From Bombus terrestris (Eukaryota > Arthropoda > Insecta > Hymenoptera > Apidae), in assembly GCF_910591885.1 (NCBI RefSeq), contig NC_063276.1, forward strand, positions 806,001-870,000: a stretch of 64,000 nt of DNA, written 5' to 3'. The notes beneath the pieces were generated by a model that saw only the letters and a program-made list of their open reading frames with translations, searched no databases and was not told where the DNA came from. Of this stretch, positions 45,689 through 55,900 are shown in pieces. The translations under genes and the position numbers were made by a program. Each line of letters begins with the position of its first letter. Within the stretch, counting starts at the first letter, position 1.

Positions 45689-45843
45689 CTGAAATTAGCG
45701 TTTATTGTAAAGTAGTGATTATTGTTATTGTTAGTCATGATTTAGTCTAGGTTAGAATTAATAAAACATATATTTTCTTTTGAAATGTATAGTAATGGAA
45801 AACGAAGATCAAATTGATATACCGTTCTAGGTTTTGGAGGCAT
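45179..45843 (-). CDS. UPF0488 family protein (C8orf33-like, DUF4615)
   Basis: Two coding exons on the minus strand, 45823-45843 and 45179-45688, joined in phase 0 to 176 codons. The intron of 134 bp has ends ACG|GTATAT and TTTCAG|AAT. The start ATG at 45843 has A at -3. The N-terminus (1-36) is Lys/Ala/Pro-rich and probably disordered. Residues 45-105 form the conserved helical core: FEVELCWCIQQLEMCL, a KLPERQAHDL segment, then PLIRKRQIMRNTLGNYREKM. The protein ends with a short FRFNF motif (168-172) also seen in the family. The molecular function of UPF0488 is not established. Its upstream region has an E2F-type site and a 14-codon uORF. Identification comes from recognition of the core pattern and overall size. 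Confidence 0.82.
45823..45843 (-). CDS. UPF0488 coding exon 1
   Basis: Seven codons, MPPKPRT, followed by the donor GTATAT. This tiny exon is placed because it supplies the only well-placed ATG and keeps phase with exon 2, which has no suitable start of its own. Confidence 0.8.
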
Positions 45844-45903
45844 TTTTTATTATTGAAAATGGAGTAGTTCAGTATCTTGTTTCAATTACTGAAGTATTTT
45901 TGG

Positions 45904-45948
45904 TTATGTAGTTTCTGGTAGAGTTCCTGTGTTGACGTCGCTAGCCAT
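45904..45948 (-). promoter_or_regulatory. uORF upstream of the UPF0488 gene
   Basis: On the minus strand ATG at 45948 opens a 14-codon frame (MASDVNTGTLPETT) ending in TAA, 60 bp before the main ATG. If transcription starts upstream of it, it would be met first by scanning ribosomes. An alternative is that transcription starts between the uORF and the main ATG. Confidence 0.35.
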
Positions 45949-46000
45949 CGTTCCTCTAAGTTTTAGTAAATTATCACTAGATGGTAAAGCATTTGTATCA

Positions 46001-46009
46001 TGGCGCGAA
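46001..46009 (-). promoter_or_regulatory. E2F-type site in the UPF0488 promoter region
   Basis: TTTCGCGCC on the minus strand, a consensus E2F/DP site, about 160 bp upstream of the main ATG. It would suggest cell-cycle-linked expression; inferred from motif alone. Confidence 0.45.
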
Positions 46010-46923
46010 ATTTAATTTTTATATAAAGAGTATGTATTATTTTTAAAAACGGTAATTCAGTTATGAATTTCAATAAATTTCTTGCATATAGTGGTACTTG
46101 ATATATAACGAAAAATTCTTTTTTATTTGATTGAGAGGCAGTTAGTTAAATAGAATGATACGAAAAACAAGATTTAAACATAAATACTGTAGACTTTTGT
46201 CATCGCTTTAAATAGATGCAAATGAGTATTCACTCGTTGTGAGATTTATATTACACAGTTTAAGAAATAGATTTAGAAAATTGCTTTCAAATGACACTTG
46301 AGTCGATCACCTGTTAAAATATTCAGTTTTTTTTCCCTTTTTTAGAAATTTCATAGTGGATTTGAAATAAATTATACATAGATAACTAATTTTTAAGAAA
46401 TCTGGTAAATAAGCTTAACACAACTAAATAATAGTTAAAGTTCAACAAAACCTAAAAAAATCTTGCTATAATTAAAATTTATGTTAATATTTTGTATCAT
46501 TTCCATCGAGTTTGTAGGTATTTTGATCTTTAATATGAGAGTTAATTTAAGTTAAAAGAGATTAAAGGTGATATTCTTATGTAAACGAATTACGACTGTA
46601 TCCTACTATTATCAAAATATTATTACTGAAAATACATTGACTTATACAAACGAAACAAACATGACACGTATATTGGACTAAGGTGCTAACTATTTTGGAG
46701 CTTATAATGACTAATATAATAGTAATTACGCAATAAATAATATCACATTCTTAAGATTCAAACGGAACCGTTAAACGAGTCGCTTATTTCAATATGATAA
46801 CGAAGTCTATGGTATCAATATTGACAATATTCTGTTGCCGCTCATCTTATTTACGTCTCTTCTATGATCATTAACATATAAAGATATACAATGTGTCTCT
46901 AGGATAGGCTTGCTTAATTTAAA

Positions 46924-46961
46924 TTTTCGCGCCAAATTTTAACAAATTTTATTTATCGATA
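46924..46961. promoter_or_regulatory. E2F consensus + DRE composite
   Basis: TTTTCGCGCCAAA at 46924-46936 is a textbook E2F site, and TATCGATA at 46954-46961 is the full 8-bp DREF recognition element. The pair lies within 38 bp. In insects this combination marks promoters of replication and growth genes. The closest recognised gene start is the UPF0488 ATG more than 1 kb away on the minus strand. Confidence 0.5.
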
Positions 46962-47468
46962 GTAACGTGTTATTTGACGATCTAAGTAGACTTATTTATT
47001 TATTATGTATCATTGCAGGATAAAATATAAATATCTATTATTAATATGGATAGTATTAATATTACTATATATATATATATATGTATGATATATAGAATAA
47101 TATGAACATCTATTGTTATAAATAAAAATGTGTAATAAAATTTGTTAAAAGTTGTATTAAGAACATTGTCGTTATACGTATTTATGTTAATTTTAACTTA
47201 TCAAAGTCACGATTTGAATATTATTAGAATTATAAACAACAGTATTTATGATAAAAGAGATTATGAAGTGACATTACCAGTAGAAATTTCTAGAAGTTAT
47301 TTGCGATATTTTATTATTTCGTCCCGCAATGTGCAACTTTCAAAATTTTTTACATCTCTCTATAATATCTCTTTCTTCCTTTATAATAAACTTTAAATTT
47401 TCATTGCAACACACCAATGACTTCTTATCCCGAGTTTGTACGATTTAGAAAAGAGAGACGAAGCTTTA

Positions 47469-47491
47469 TTATATATATATATATATATATA
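47469..47491. repeat. (AT)n microsatellite
   Basis: About eleven TA units in the intergenic stretch. Confidence 0.88.
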
Positions 47492-49541
47492 CATATATCG
47501 ACCTGTAATATCGACATGCTTTTCAACCATCGAGATATAAAAATAGAGTATGCGGGCCATGTGTAATTGAATGCGATATAGGAATAGAAAGAGAACGCTG
47601 CATAAAGGTTTCCTTTATTTTCGTCGTTGTTCTCGTCTTGTGTATTGTACGTTGACGCTGTTCGTTGATCGGTATTACACTTAAATACCTACTGTATGAC
47701 CGTGCGTAGGTTATTAGACAAAGACATAAGAGGTCCTTATTCAGCATTCTCTTTCTATTGCTAGATCTCTTTTTCAGCTCTCTCGCAGTCACGCACTCTA
47801 TCTTTAATCCCTATGTTTTCAAATATCCGCCATGAATCATGGATATAGCAAATCTGACAAGCACTTTGTGATACGTATATTATTCAAAAACAATTTATGA
47901 CCACGATCCAATAATTCCTTCTTGTTTATACTTCTTGGATTTATTAATCATTTCTAAGTACGCAACACTATGTATTCTTGGTTTATACAACGGAATAGGT
48001 AAGTGCACATGTTGTTGAGTTATTGGAAGAGTGATACAAAAAGATTGGCACAATCATTAGGAAAACAGTTTGAAATAGAATATAATTAATCACTCTGTTA
48101 TTTAGCAAGAAAACTTTGTTTTTTTTTTACAATATGATTAATAGTATTGTTTACTGCTAGAACAAGGACTAAAGTCTGATCTTAAACTGCGATGCTGTCC
48201 TTGTTAAATACTATAATGTTATTGGATAATTATTCTATTCTAGTAAACGATATTTATTATTTTTAAATAGTTCACTTTTAGAGTTAATTTCTGCGAATAT
48301 CTTGGAAGTTGCGATTTTTTGAACGTATTACTCTTTTACCAAATCAATCATATTATATTTATCAAATAAAACTTACAACGTTACTCTCAACACATGTTCA
48401 TGCATTTTTAAAAGACAAAATTAAGTTTATTATTTTCTTCGGTAGATACTAAATCTTTTTGAAGAATCAGTGATACCATAAAAAGAGAAATGAAACAAAA
48501 TAAAAAACTAGATGCTTTCTAACGACAAAAAAGTCGAAGGAAGAAGGAAAACGGAAATGATTGTAATTTGTAATATCATAAGTAACGTTCACCGATTCTC
48601 TACAGATTAATTGTTTTTTATACAATAACGAAAATCGTCTATTTCTAATTAAGCGAGATTTATCTTGGGTCGATATCGTAGAACGCTTAGAAGTTTCTGT
48701 AGGTAAATTATCGACCATCGGGAAATACGATGAAAACGTGATTTCTTGTAGAAACTCTAGTTAAAGGATCAGTCTTTTTGAAGTTCGAAACATTTGGACT
48801 AAGCTTCTCAATTATTGAGGCAAAAGTTATACTGTAAACCACGTGGAATTCGTGATTTCTTCCGAATCGATCGGATTAACGAGTTCGTCCCGTTACAATA
48901 GCAGCACCAACTTTTTGACGTTAAAATTAACACAGTGACACTGTGCCTCGTTAGCTCGACGATTAGTTTGAATTTTTTAATCATTTTCGCAAACCTAGTT
49001 TTTCTTTTAAATAAAGGTGAGTCGCGTATGTGTTTTTAGTTGGATAGTTCTTTTAAAACGCAAGCAGAAATGGATGAAATAAACTAATGATTTTTAGAAC
49101 TACAATGCACAATGATACAAGTTTGCACAGATAAGCTAACTGAGATGCTTTATAAACTTTTTAAAATGAGCGATTTTTGTTAAATTTTATTCAAATTTTC
49201 TACGTTATATAGTACCGTTTTTTATTCTTTTTAATACTCAATAAGGAAAACTATTTGTTGGCTTTGCAACGTAGAATTGTACAGTATTTTTAAAGCATTC
49301 TTCTTTTATTAGAGATTTACAAACTCAAATACTCGAAGTGCGAAAAAAAGAAGTGAAATTTTATCGTTTGTAAATTAAGTTAGACGCAATTCGAAGTTAG
49401 CTAGATTTTATCGCTCGGATCTAACGTAGATTAGGACGAAATTAAATTTACCTCGACCTAGGTCATATCACCATATAGATCGTTATACCAGATCAGATTG
49501 ATCTTAATTCCCGAACGTGAAAACTAAGATCCGAAGTCTGC

Positions 49542-49547
49542 TTTATT
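49542..49547 (-). promoter_or_regulatory. candidate poly(A) signal for the GPCR gene
   Basis: AATAAA on the minus strand about 640 bp after the receptor's stop codon. If used, the retroposon at 49581-49827 lies inside the receptor's 3'UTR in antisense orientation. Confidence 0.3.
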
Positions 49548-49580
49548 TACACCAAGCCAGGGTTAGGTTCCAATTACTTG

Positions 49581-49827
49581 ACTATTCATGAAATAAACGA
49601 GAAGATACAAAAGAGGCCAACCCCGACGTAATGCTTATGGCAGTTACGGGGTTGGACCTCGTGTAGCTATTCAATATCAGGAGAAGGAGAGGTTTTCAGT
49701 GGGTAGAGGCGCTACCATTTTGCCGAGTTCCACGTAATCCAGCGGCCGCACGGGTTGCTGGGTATGCGTAAGTGCATTTTCCCCTCCTCGCGCAGAAAAA
49801 AAGAAAAAGAAGAGAAAATAAGATAGA
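49581..49827 (+). mobile_element. 5'-truncated non-LTR retroposon (R1-like 3' end)
   Basis: A 16-bp direct repeat, AGGTTCCAATTACTTG, occurs at 49565-49580 and 49828-49843. The intervening 247 bp ends in an A-rich tail (about 49796-49827). Long target duplications plus an A-rich 3' end are the hallmark of target-primed reverse transcription. The 3' part, with GGTTTTCAGTGGGTAGAG ... GGGTATGCGTAAGTGCAT ... TTTTCCCCTCC, resembles the 3' ends of insect R1-clade LINEs as I remember them; this is recollection, not a search. Near the 5' end a 9-bp inverted repeat CCAACCCCG/CGGGGTTGG (49617-49625, 49647-49655) forms a hairpin. Reverse-transcriptase coding sequence is absent, so the copy is dead on arrival. 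It lies just downstream of the GPCR gene. Confidence 0.75.
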
Positions 49828-50182
49828 AGGTTCCAATTACTTGCACTTACACAGTCTCATTTTCCCTTTCAGCATCAGCTTAGCGAGCTAAAATATTTTT
49901 GTAGCTTATCGTCATACGCTCTCGTCATCCCATAAAATTCATTCATACGTCTAACCTGCAATCACCTACTCAAAGTTCAATCTCGCAATTCTCAGTCACT
50001 TTGTAATAATCGTATTGATAATTAAGCGGGGATAGTTAATCTATTTCAAGTTTCAAGCACCATCACCATCACGAACTCACCACGAACCACAGATCCAAGA
50101 CTAATTTCGACCCAAGTTGTCCCACTTTCGTCGTTCATAATTTCAACGTTTTTACCTAAACCGATATCGCATCTTCGAAAAC

Positions 50183-50737
50183 TCAAACAGTGTTTTGCTC
50201 GTTGGTTTCGTTCCACAAAGTCATCGAGATCTCTTCTCGTCTAAGCTTTGACCTTCTCATAGGACTATTTTCCGGGACGGTGTACGTGCTTCTTCCGGCG
50301 AGTTTCAAGGACTTTAAACCGGGAAACCACTTTAACAAACGCCACCATTTCTTCTCAGATTGGTTCACGTTCGAAAGCTTCACAGTGGCATATCTGGCTG
50401 GCCTCGATTTTCTCGAACTTTTGCAACAATCGATGTCCTTGTTTTTAATCTCTTTCGAGTCTTCCAGTCTCCCAATGTCCTCGTTGTCCTTCTTATCCAC
50501 GTTGATCCGCGTCGACTCCACGTTAAGATGCTCAGCCAATGGCTGAGCGTTCTGCTTTAGGCTGTGATGGCCAGAATTTCCGGAACAGTCGGTGCTGTCG
50601 TGGACGATTCCGGTCCCGCCTGTTCCCATGTTTCTAGAGCCGATCGCTCGCTGCTGCGATCGTGGCAGACTCGAGTACGATCGTTGCTCCGTGCGAATCG
50701 CCAGGCCGGGGATTCTGCAACTCCTTGACAATGTTTC
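50183..50737 (-). CDS. GPCR last coding exon (cytoplasmic tail)
   Basis: Starts after TTTTCGCAG with GAA ACA TTG (ETLSRSC), continuing helix 8, and ends with TGA at 50183. It includes a Ser-rich stretch, a Lys/Asp-rich middle, DIDCCKSSRKSR and a Trp/Lys-rich segment KKWWRLLKWFPGLK. The tail is probably the site of receptor phosphorylation and arrestin binding. Confidence 0.85.
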   Translation of the reverse strand, partial: ETLSRSCRIPGLAIRTEQRSYSSLPRSQQRAIGSRNMGTGGTGIVHDSTDCSGNSGHHSLKQNAQPLAEHLNVESTRINVDKKDNEDIGRLEDSKEIKNKDIDCCKSSRKSRPARYATVKLSNVNQSEKKWWRLLKWFPGLKSLKLAGRSTYTVPENSPMRRSKLRREEISMTLWNETNEQNTV

Positions 50738-52073
50738 CTGCGAAAACAAGAACGATGCTTGGTAGTTGAGCAGCTTGTGGCATTTGAACGAGGACTCGGG
50801 ACAAAAATAGAAATCTACGTTCGAGAACCAGGTTCGCAGATCGCGTTCTTACATTCGTCAGGGTGAAGTATCGAGGAGAGAAGTGGTTGTATTGGCGAAA
50901 TTTGTTCTAGTGGATTTTCTGTCAGTAGAGCATTGAGTGGGACTCGGTGTCGATAGGAATATACTGCCGGTCGTAAATACCAGGGTACGTAACTTGTATC
51001 TGTTTGTAACGAATATAAAATTGTAAATTTTTACCTTTTATACATTTTACGCGCATTTTTACATTTTCAAATTTCCCGCAAATGCGTAAACATTCGCAGT
51101 TCCATCGTAAGAAACGTATGATGCGAACGAAGCAATAGACTCGCGATAAAATAATTAGAAGATAAGAACCGTGGGAAGCGTGCAATTTATACGAAATATC
51201 AATAGGTACCCTGTTACTTATGGCCGACAGTGGTAGATTAGGCGAAGTTGGCTGTATTAATTTGATTCGTGTAAGTCGATTGATTAACGAGAGTAGTAGG
51301 GCGATTAAAGGATATTGTGTGCTACGAATGATCGTAATATAGGAATAATGGGATTGTGTAGGAGTTGGAATGTGTTTCTGATTGCTGAAATTGGAGAATA
51401 TCGTGGAAGTTAGAGTGCGGGTGGTTAGGCGTGTTTTATGTGACATAATTGGGGAAAGTTGCAGTTTACATTATCGAGTTCTGTACTTTTTAATTAATAC
51501 CGTGGCTCTGAAAGGAAATTCCAAGGGAAAGGGGAGATTCGACTAATATTTTTCGCATTACTGTAATAATTTCGTTTAAGAAATTGAAAGAAGCTGTATT
51601 ATTTACAAATTACCAACTAACCCTTTAATGCCTAAATGAACTAATCTCTTTCAAAGCAAACTATGTCCCATCGAATACAACCTGGTTTCTTAATCGACCC
51701 ATACGGACTGATCCAACAAAGTTTCATCAGATAAAGGAGCATAATTGGTTATCAATCAAGTGGACCATTCTACTAGATTAATCTAGACCCAATTTCTAAT
51801 TATGTGGTACATGCTGTTACACCTAAAGAAGTACACTGTGACTCACCATGAACGCAACTCGAAATTTGTTCGACATGATATTATATAAAATCGGGTTAAT
51901 CGACGTGGACACGTAATAGAGTACGCCAGATATGTAGGTCATCAGGGTATAAAGGAACTCGTCCAACTTGCTGTTTGAGCTCATGTGGTCCTCCGAGTTC
52001 GTCCCGTGTGTGGCGACCAGTCGCTGTACGTGAAACGGCGCCCAACAAATAAAAAACGCTATCACCACGGCAA
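50183..52073 (-). CDS. neuropeptide GPCR, pyrokinin/CAPA/neuromedin-U-receptor type (3' part, TM6 to C-terminus)
   Basis: Class A G-protein-coupled receptor on the minus strand; the last two coding exons, 51847-52073 and 50183-50737, join in phase 0 to 260 codons. The first begins in TM6 with VAVVIAFFICWAPFHVQRL, holding the CWxP toggle motif, then extracellular loop 3, TM7 with VSTSINPILYNIMS (NPxxY) and helix 8 NKFRVAFMETL. The WAPFH-QRL stretch and SGVLYYVSTSINPILYN are typical of insect pyrokinin and CAPA receptors, which respond to FXPRL-amide-type or CAPA peptides and usually couple to Gq/calcium. The tail of about 184 residues is long for the family, with many Ser/Thr and basic residues and a CC pair that could be palmitoylated. 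TM1-TM5 are missing from the window. The exact subtype cannot be decided from this part. Confidence 0.85.
50738..51846 (-). other. GPCR intron between TM7 and the tail
   Basis: 1109-bp GT-AG intron on the minus strand. It holds a 174-codon minus-strand frame (50922-51446) with A/C-rich composition and no recognised domain, judged a composition effect. Confidence 0.75.
51847..52073 (-). CDS. GPCR exon with TM6-TM7
   Basis: The acceptor GTTACAG ends at 52074; the exon starts TT GCC GTG, needing one base from the preceding exon (phase 1). The donor is TTCATG|GTGAGT. Reading through the donor would give a tail-less receptor ending after eight extra codons at 51823, an intron-retention possibility only. 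Confidence 0.88.
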
Positions 52074-52717
52074 CTGTAACACAATTCCACATTTTATTTG
52101 TTAGATTTTTTTAAATATACTACGTACGTTCGAAACAAGAGAAAAAAATGTCAAAAAACGAAGATACAAAGTGTTCTTATTCCATAGGTAATGTTAGATT
52201 CCAGATTGATCGTTCTAACCGGTACCAAGAAAGACTGTTACGGAAACTGTGTGAGATTTATTTGTTATCGGTTTGTTTCTCGTAGCTATCGTTCTCTCGT
52301 GGCTCGCCGTTTTATTATACGATCGAGAAGCAAGATTATCCTAATAACCGAGTAACGAGTTTGGTCTATCTTGCTATTTCGAAACTAGATTTTCCAGTGA
52401 AATTACAAATAAGGTTCCGAACGAAAGTTCTTTACTACAGGCGCGACGATACGATTATCCTCTGTTATTCTGAGCCGTTATTCTGTCCGACGATTGTCAA
52501 ATCATAGCAGCCTGTGACACAGGGTTCGTACAGCTCGCAATGTCATCGCCGCTGCATCGTTCAGGGGCTGCGAGCGGTGGTTCTCCCGGTAACTCAAATT
52601 CGCGATTATCGAATCTATAATTTCGACTTGTCTCTGTTTGCCCAATGCCAGAAAGAAACGGAATTAAGAATTTATTAATATTAACTAGTTTATATTCGGT
52701 AATAAAGAATGTAAGAT

Positions 52718-52965
52718 TGATACAACTACTTCCAATCTTATATGCTACGAGATATATCAATATAATACAATGGTAACTGTAACAATAGGAAGTGGTAACG
52801 CAATGGAAATGGTAACGCACGACATTCGTAACAAGAAAATAAAGGCGCGAGGCCAGTGGTACAGGCCTTTTTATTCACTGGCCTTCACCACAAAGAAGAG
52901 GGTAGTCCACGTGCAGACGCAACTTCGCCTTTGACGACTGCTGGTATCAGGGGTGGTATCAGAGC
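52718..52965 (+). mobile_element. possible 5' LTR + primer-binding site of a copia-type element
   Basis: A 232-bp unit starts TGATAC (52718) and ends GTATCA (52949), giving TG...CA ends with a 6-bp inverted terminus. It holds an AATAAA near 52837 and a GGCCAGTG/CACTGGCC hairpin. Four bases later, TGGTATCAGAGC (52954-52965) matches a primer site complementary to a methionine tRNA 3' end, with one difference from the typical animal initiator tRNA. No matching 3' LTR or pol frame is seen, so at best it is a 5' remnant. Confidence 0.4.
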
Positions 52966-55900
52966 TCGCATTCGCATCCCTCGGGCGTCAAATACGGAGC
53001 AGCGATAGATACAAAAATTCGGAGTATTTATATGGTTAGAATAACAAGAGGTTGGTAGGCCAACGTCATAAATTTCACGTCTGTTTCGTACCTCGCCGAT
53101 GATTACATCGCCGATAAGTCGTTCGCGATAATTCCTATGTTCGCCGGAACAAATCGCAGAGGGTGTAAGATTTGTGATTTTTTAGCAGATCGATACTATC
53201 GTAATCCGAATAACAAAGTTCTATTTAATTTCACGTCAATCCGGTCCTTAACCAATGACAGAATCAAAACTTTTTGACTATAGGATTACGCGAACAAATT
53301 TATAAGTTCTAATTATCGTCGCGTTGGGAGTACTCTATTTTTTAGAGTGAAACTCGAGTGTCGTTTGCAAGGGAAAACACCGTAAAAGTTAGGTAGGATT
53401 AATGGTGGCTGAGGAGATTGATGAAGTTAATCTTTTAGGTGAGTTGATCTTCGTAATTATTAATTAAAAACCGGAACAACTGCCATTGCAGCTAATTTTA
53501 AAATATTACATTTATATAATCGAAAGTTTTATAATCCTTCGTTGGAGAAGAGGAAATCTACAATAGCGTAACAAATTTTTCTTTCATCGTTGTTCAACTA
53601 AACGATCTATTTCTTCTTTCTTTTTGTAAATAAATTATAACAGGAAACTAATAATTTTATCTTATATATAAAATTATATCTTGTAATCGGATCCTTATCG
53701 TTATTGTAAATTCTGCAATTACGTACGTAGCTGTCACGTAATTTGTGTAATTTTGTAGTTTGTCATTTACAAAAGCGTTTCGCGTTAAACAGATGTATCC
53801 AGCAAGATCAAAATGGATTTTGATAAAACAAAATGGAACAACTGCTTTATGGAACGTGGCTCTTTCTCCTTTTAAGAAAATTGATGCAGGATCTCCTAAA
53901 ATTCAAATCCCAGGATATCGTCCGGCAATATCAGAAATTTTTCATCTCGTTCATTCGGGAGGAGAAAACTTTTCGTCGGAGGAAGTATCACCCAGTTTCC
54001 CTTCGTTTCGTTTAAACTGCTTCGTTCCACGGGTGCGATTCGAGTCTTGGTGTGAAAATCCCGGTCATTTTCTCAATTTCAATGGAAACCAGTTTACATA
54101 ACTCACATAAATTTGCGACGATTTATCATCGACGCAATTTTCTCCTACTTTACGTTCAATCTGTTGCTTTTCGCTTCGGAAGGAGAGGAAAGATGGGGAA
54201 CAAAATCGGAGAAGAAGATAATCGAAATGTGTCGCGACGTTTTGGTCCAAGCGCGTTATTCTCGGCGAGTTCATGCGATTACGAGGCGATATTGCGCGGG
54301 CCGCTTTTCAAAGAATATGTAAAGACTGGAATTGATATGCGACTGAGGTCAAGATCAGTCGAGTTATGGCATTTCATAGCATCGTGCCGCGTACGCTACC
54401 TTTGAATAATTCATCCACAAAACTGGATGTACGTTCGGCTCGTTGATTTTGCTTTCTTTCCAGAAGTAAGCTTCTCCGCCCTTTCTTTTTTTCTCCAGTC
54501 GCACATTTTTTCCATTATTTCATTATTTTGAAGTTTTGTCCCTTCGTTCTTATAGCCCTAAGTTTATTATTCTTCCTTTACGCGTCTGCTATGTATTTCT
54601 ATTCGGTATTTTATTCATATTCTTTTTACCAAATGTTATTGTAATGTAGGTGTAAAGGTGAGGGACTAAGATCAAGCGAAGCGTTACAGATCAGAAATAT
54701 CGCTCGAGCGTGTTCGAACTGCTTCGAACAAACACGACATATTATTCCGAAGATTCCTACAGGTAAACGTTCGAAATAGTAGACTTTCCGATTAAATACC
54801 CCCTGCATTCGGCTCTATCGTTCTATCGATCCAATTCCGTGGGACTTTGAACCGGATTCTACTTAAAAAAACATCTTCCATAATATAATATCCATGGAAA
54901 TTTATAATCTTGTTATTACTAAAGTTTGTATATACGATAGAAGAGGGAAGTATCGATCGAACGAGTTTAAGCTGTATGAAACAAGCGCATGGAACAATTT
55001 TGAAAATTCCTAGCAAAAACTGTGCTAAATTAACCTGAAACTTTGAGATACATCGATAGAATCAGTGGAATTGTTGCTTCGAACTTTCGGATATGTACCG
55101 ATATGTAATCTAGTTCTAACTTTTTGCTCATATTAAACGTGTAAACGTACTTGAAGTTATAGGTACTAGCGTTCCACGGTCTCTTAATTACGTTATATTT
55201 ATTTCAAAGCAAATTCTGTTAAAAAAATTTTCTTTCAAAAAATGTTGATTATCAAAGGCACGATTGAAAAAAAAAAAAAATAAATGAGAAAACGTAAAAG
55301 TATCAAATATTGTTATTCGTTGTATGTTCTATTATTATCTATCGTACAATATCGTTATATCGTCGTTATTAAGAGTTGCCTAACAGCTTACCGCGGAAGC
55401 TCGAAGAGTACACGTTTCACGCATATTCGCAAGATCCCAATACCATTTAGTTCTGGAAGAAGTTTTCTTAAGGTAACGCGCCATAATATCGAGACGAAAG
55501 TCAAACACTATCGGCGAAGTTGGATATGGCGCGCGTGGTAGCTCGTAGCTCAAAGAGCAACGGAATGGATATCCTGTTTGTGAAACGCGAGACGTGACCC
55601 GTGTAAATTCTGCCCCTAAATCGGTCCACGCGGCGCTTAAAAATTCACCGAGGATGATTCCTCCTGAGACGTTGAGATAAACCGTGTTTTCAGCCTTCTT
55701 CCTGTTTCGAGCACACATTTCGTTTGTAATACTTTTCGTGCGGTTTTTCACGAAGATTCGCCTTAAAAGGCGACTTTAACAGGTTCAATAGGTTTGGAAG
55801 TAAAGTCGAACGAATAATAACGAAATACGTACAAGTCAAATATTATCCGACGTAATATCTCAACATTTCTAAAAAATACCATTGCGCTGGATTATAGCGA

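Larger units (their letters stand above)
45844..49580. other. intergenic stretch between UPF0488 and the GPCR gene
   Basis: AT-rich, with no coding exon recognised on either strand. It holds the UPF0488 promoter region, the E2F/DRE composite at 46924-46961, (AT)n runs at 47066-47082 and 47469-47491, and a candidate GPCR poly(A) signal at 49542-49547. A TTG-initiated plus frame at 47142-47396 has no recognisable domain and is not called. Confidence 0.5.

Noticed and set aside
50922..51446. 174-codon minus-strand frame inside the GPCR intron
   Set aside because: The strand is A/C-rich, so stop codons are depleted by composition; the product is Thr/Ile/Ser-rich with no domain, and splice sites on both sides show it is intronic.
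52497..52820. Minus-strand 107-codon frame ending in a Pro/Ala-rich stretch, considered as another GPCR exon
   Set aside because: It contains no transmembrane pattern fitting TM5, ends in a stop rather than a donor, and overlaps the LTR-like unit.
55380..55751. 123-codon minus-strand frame considered as an upstream receptor exon
   Set aside because: No transmembrane segments or receptor motifs, and no splice-site pair that would link it to the TM6 exon.
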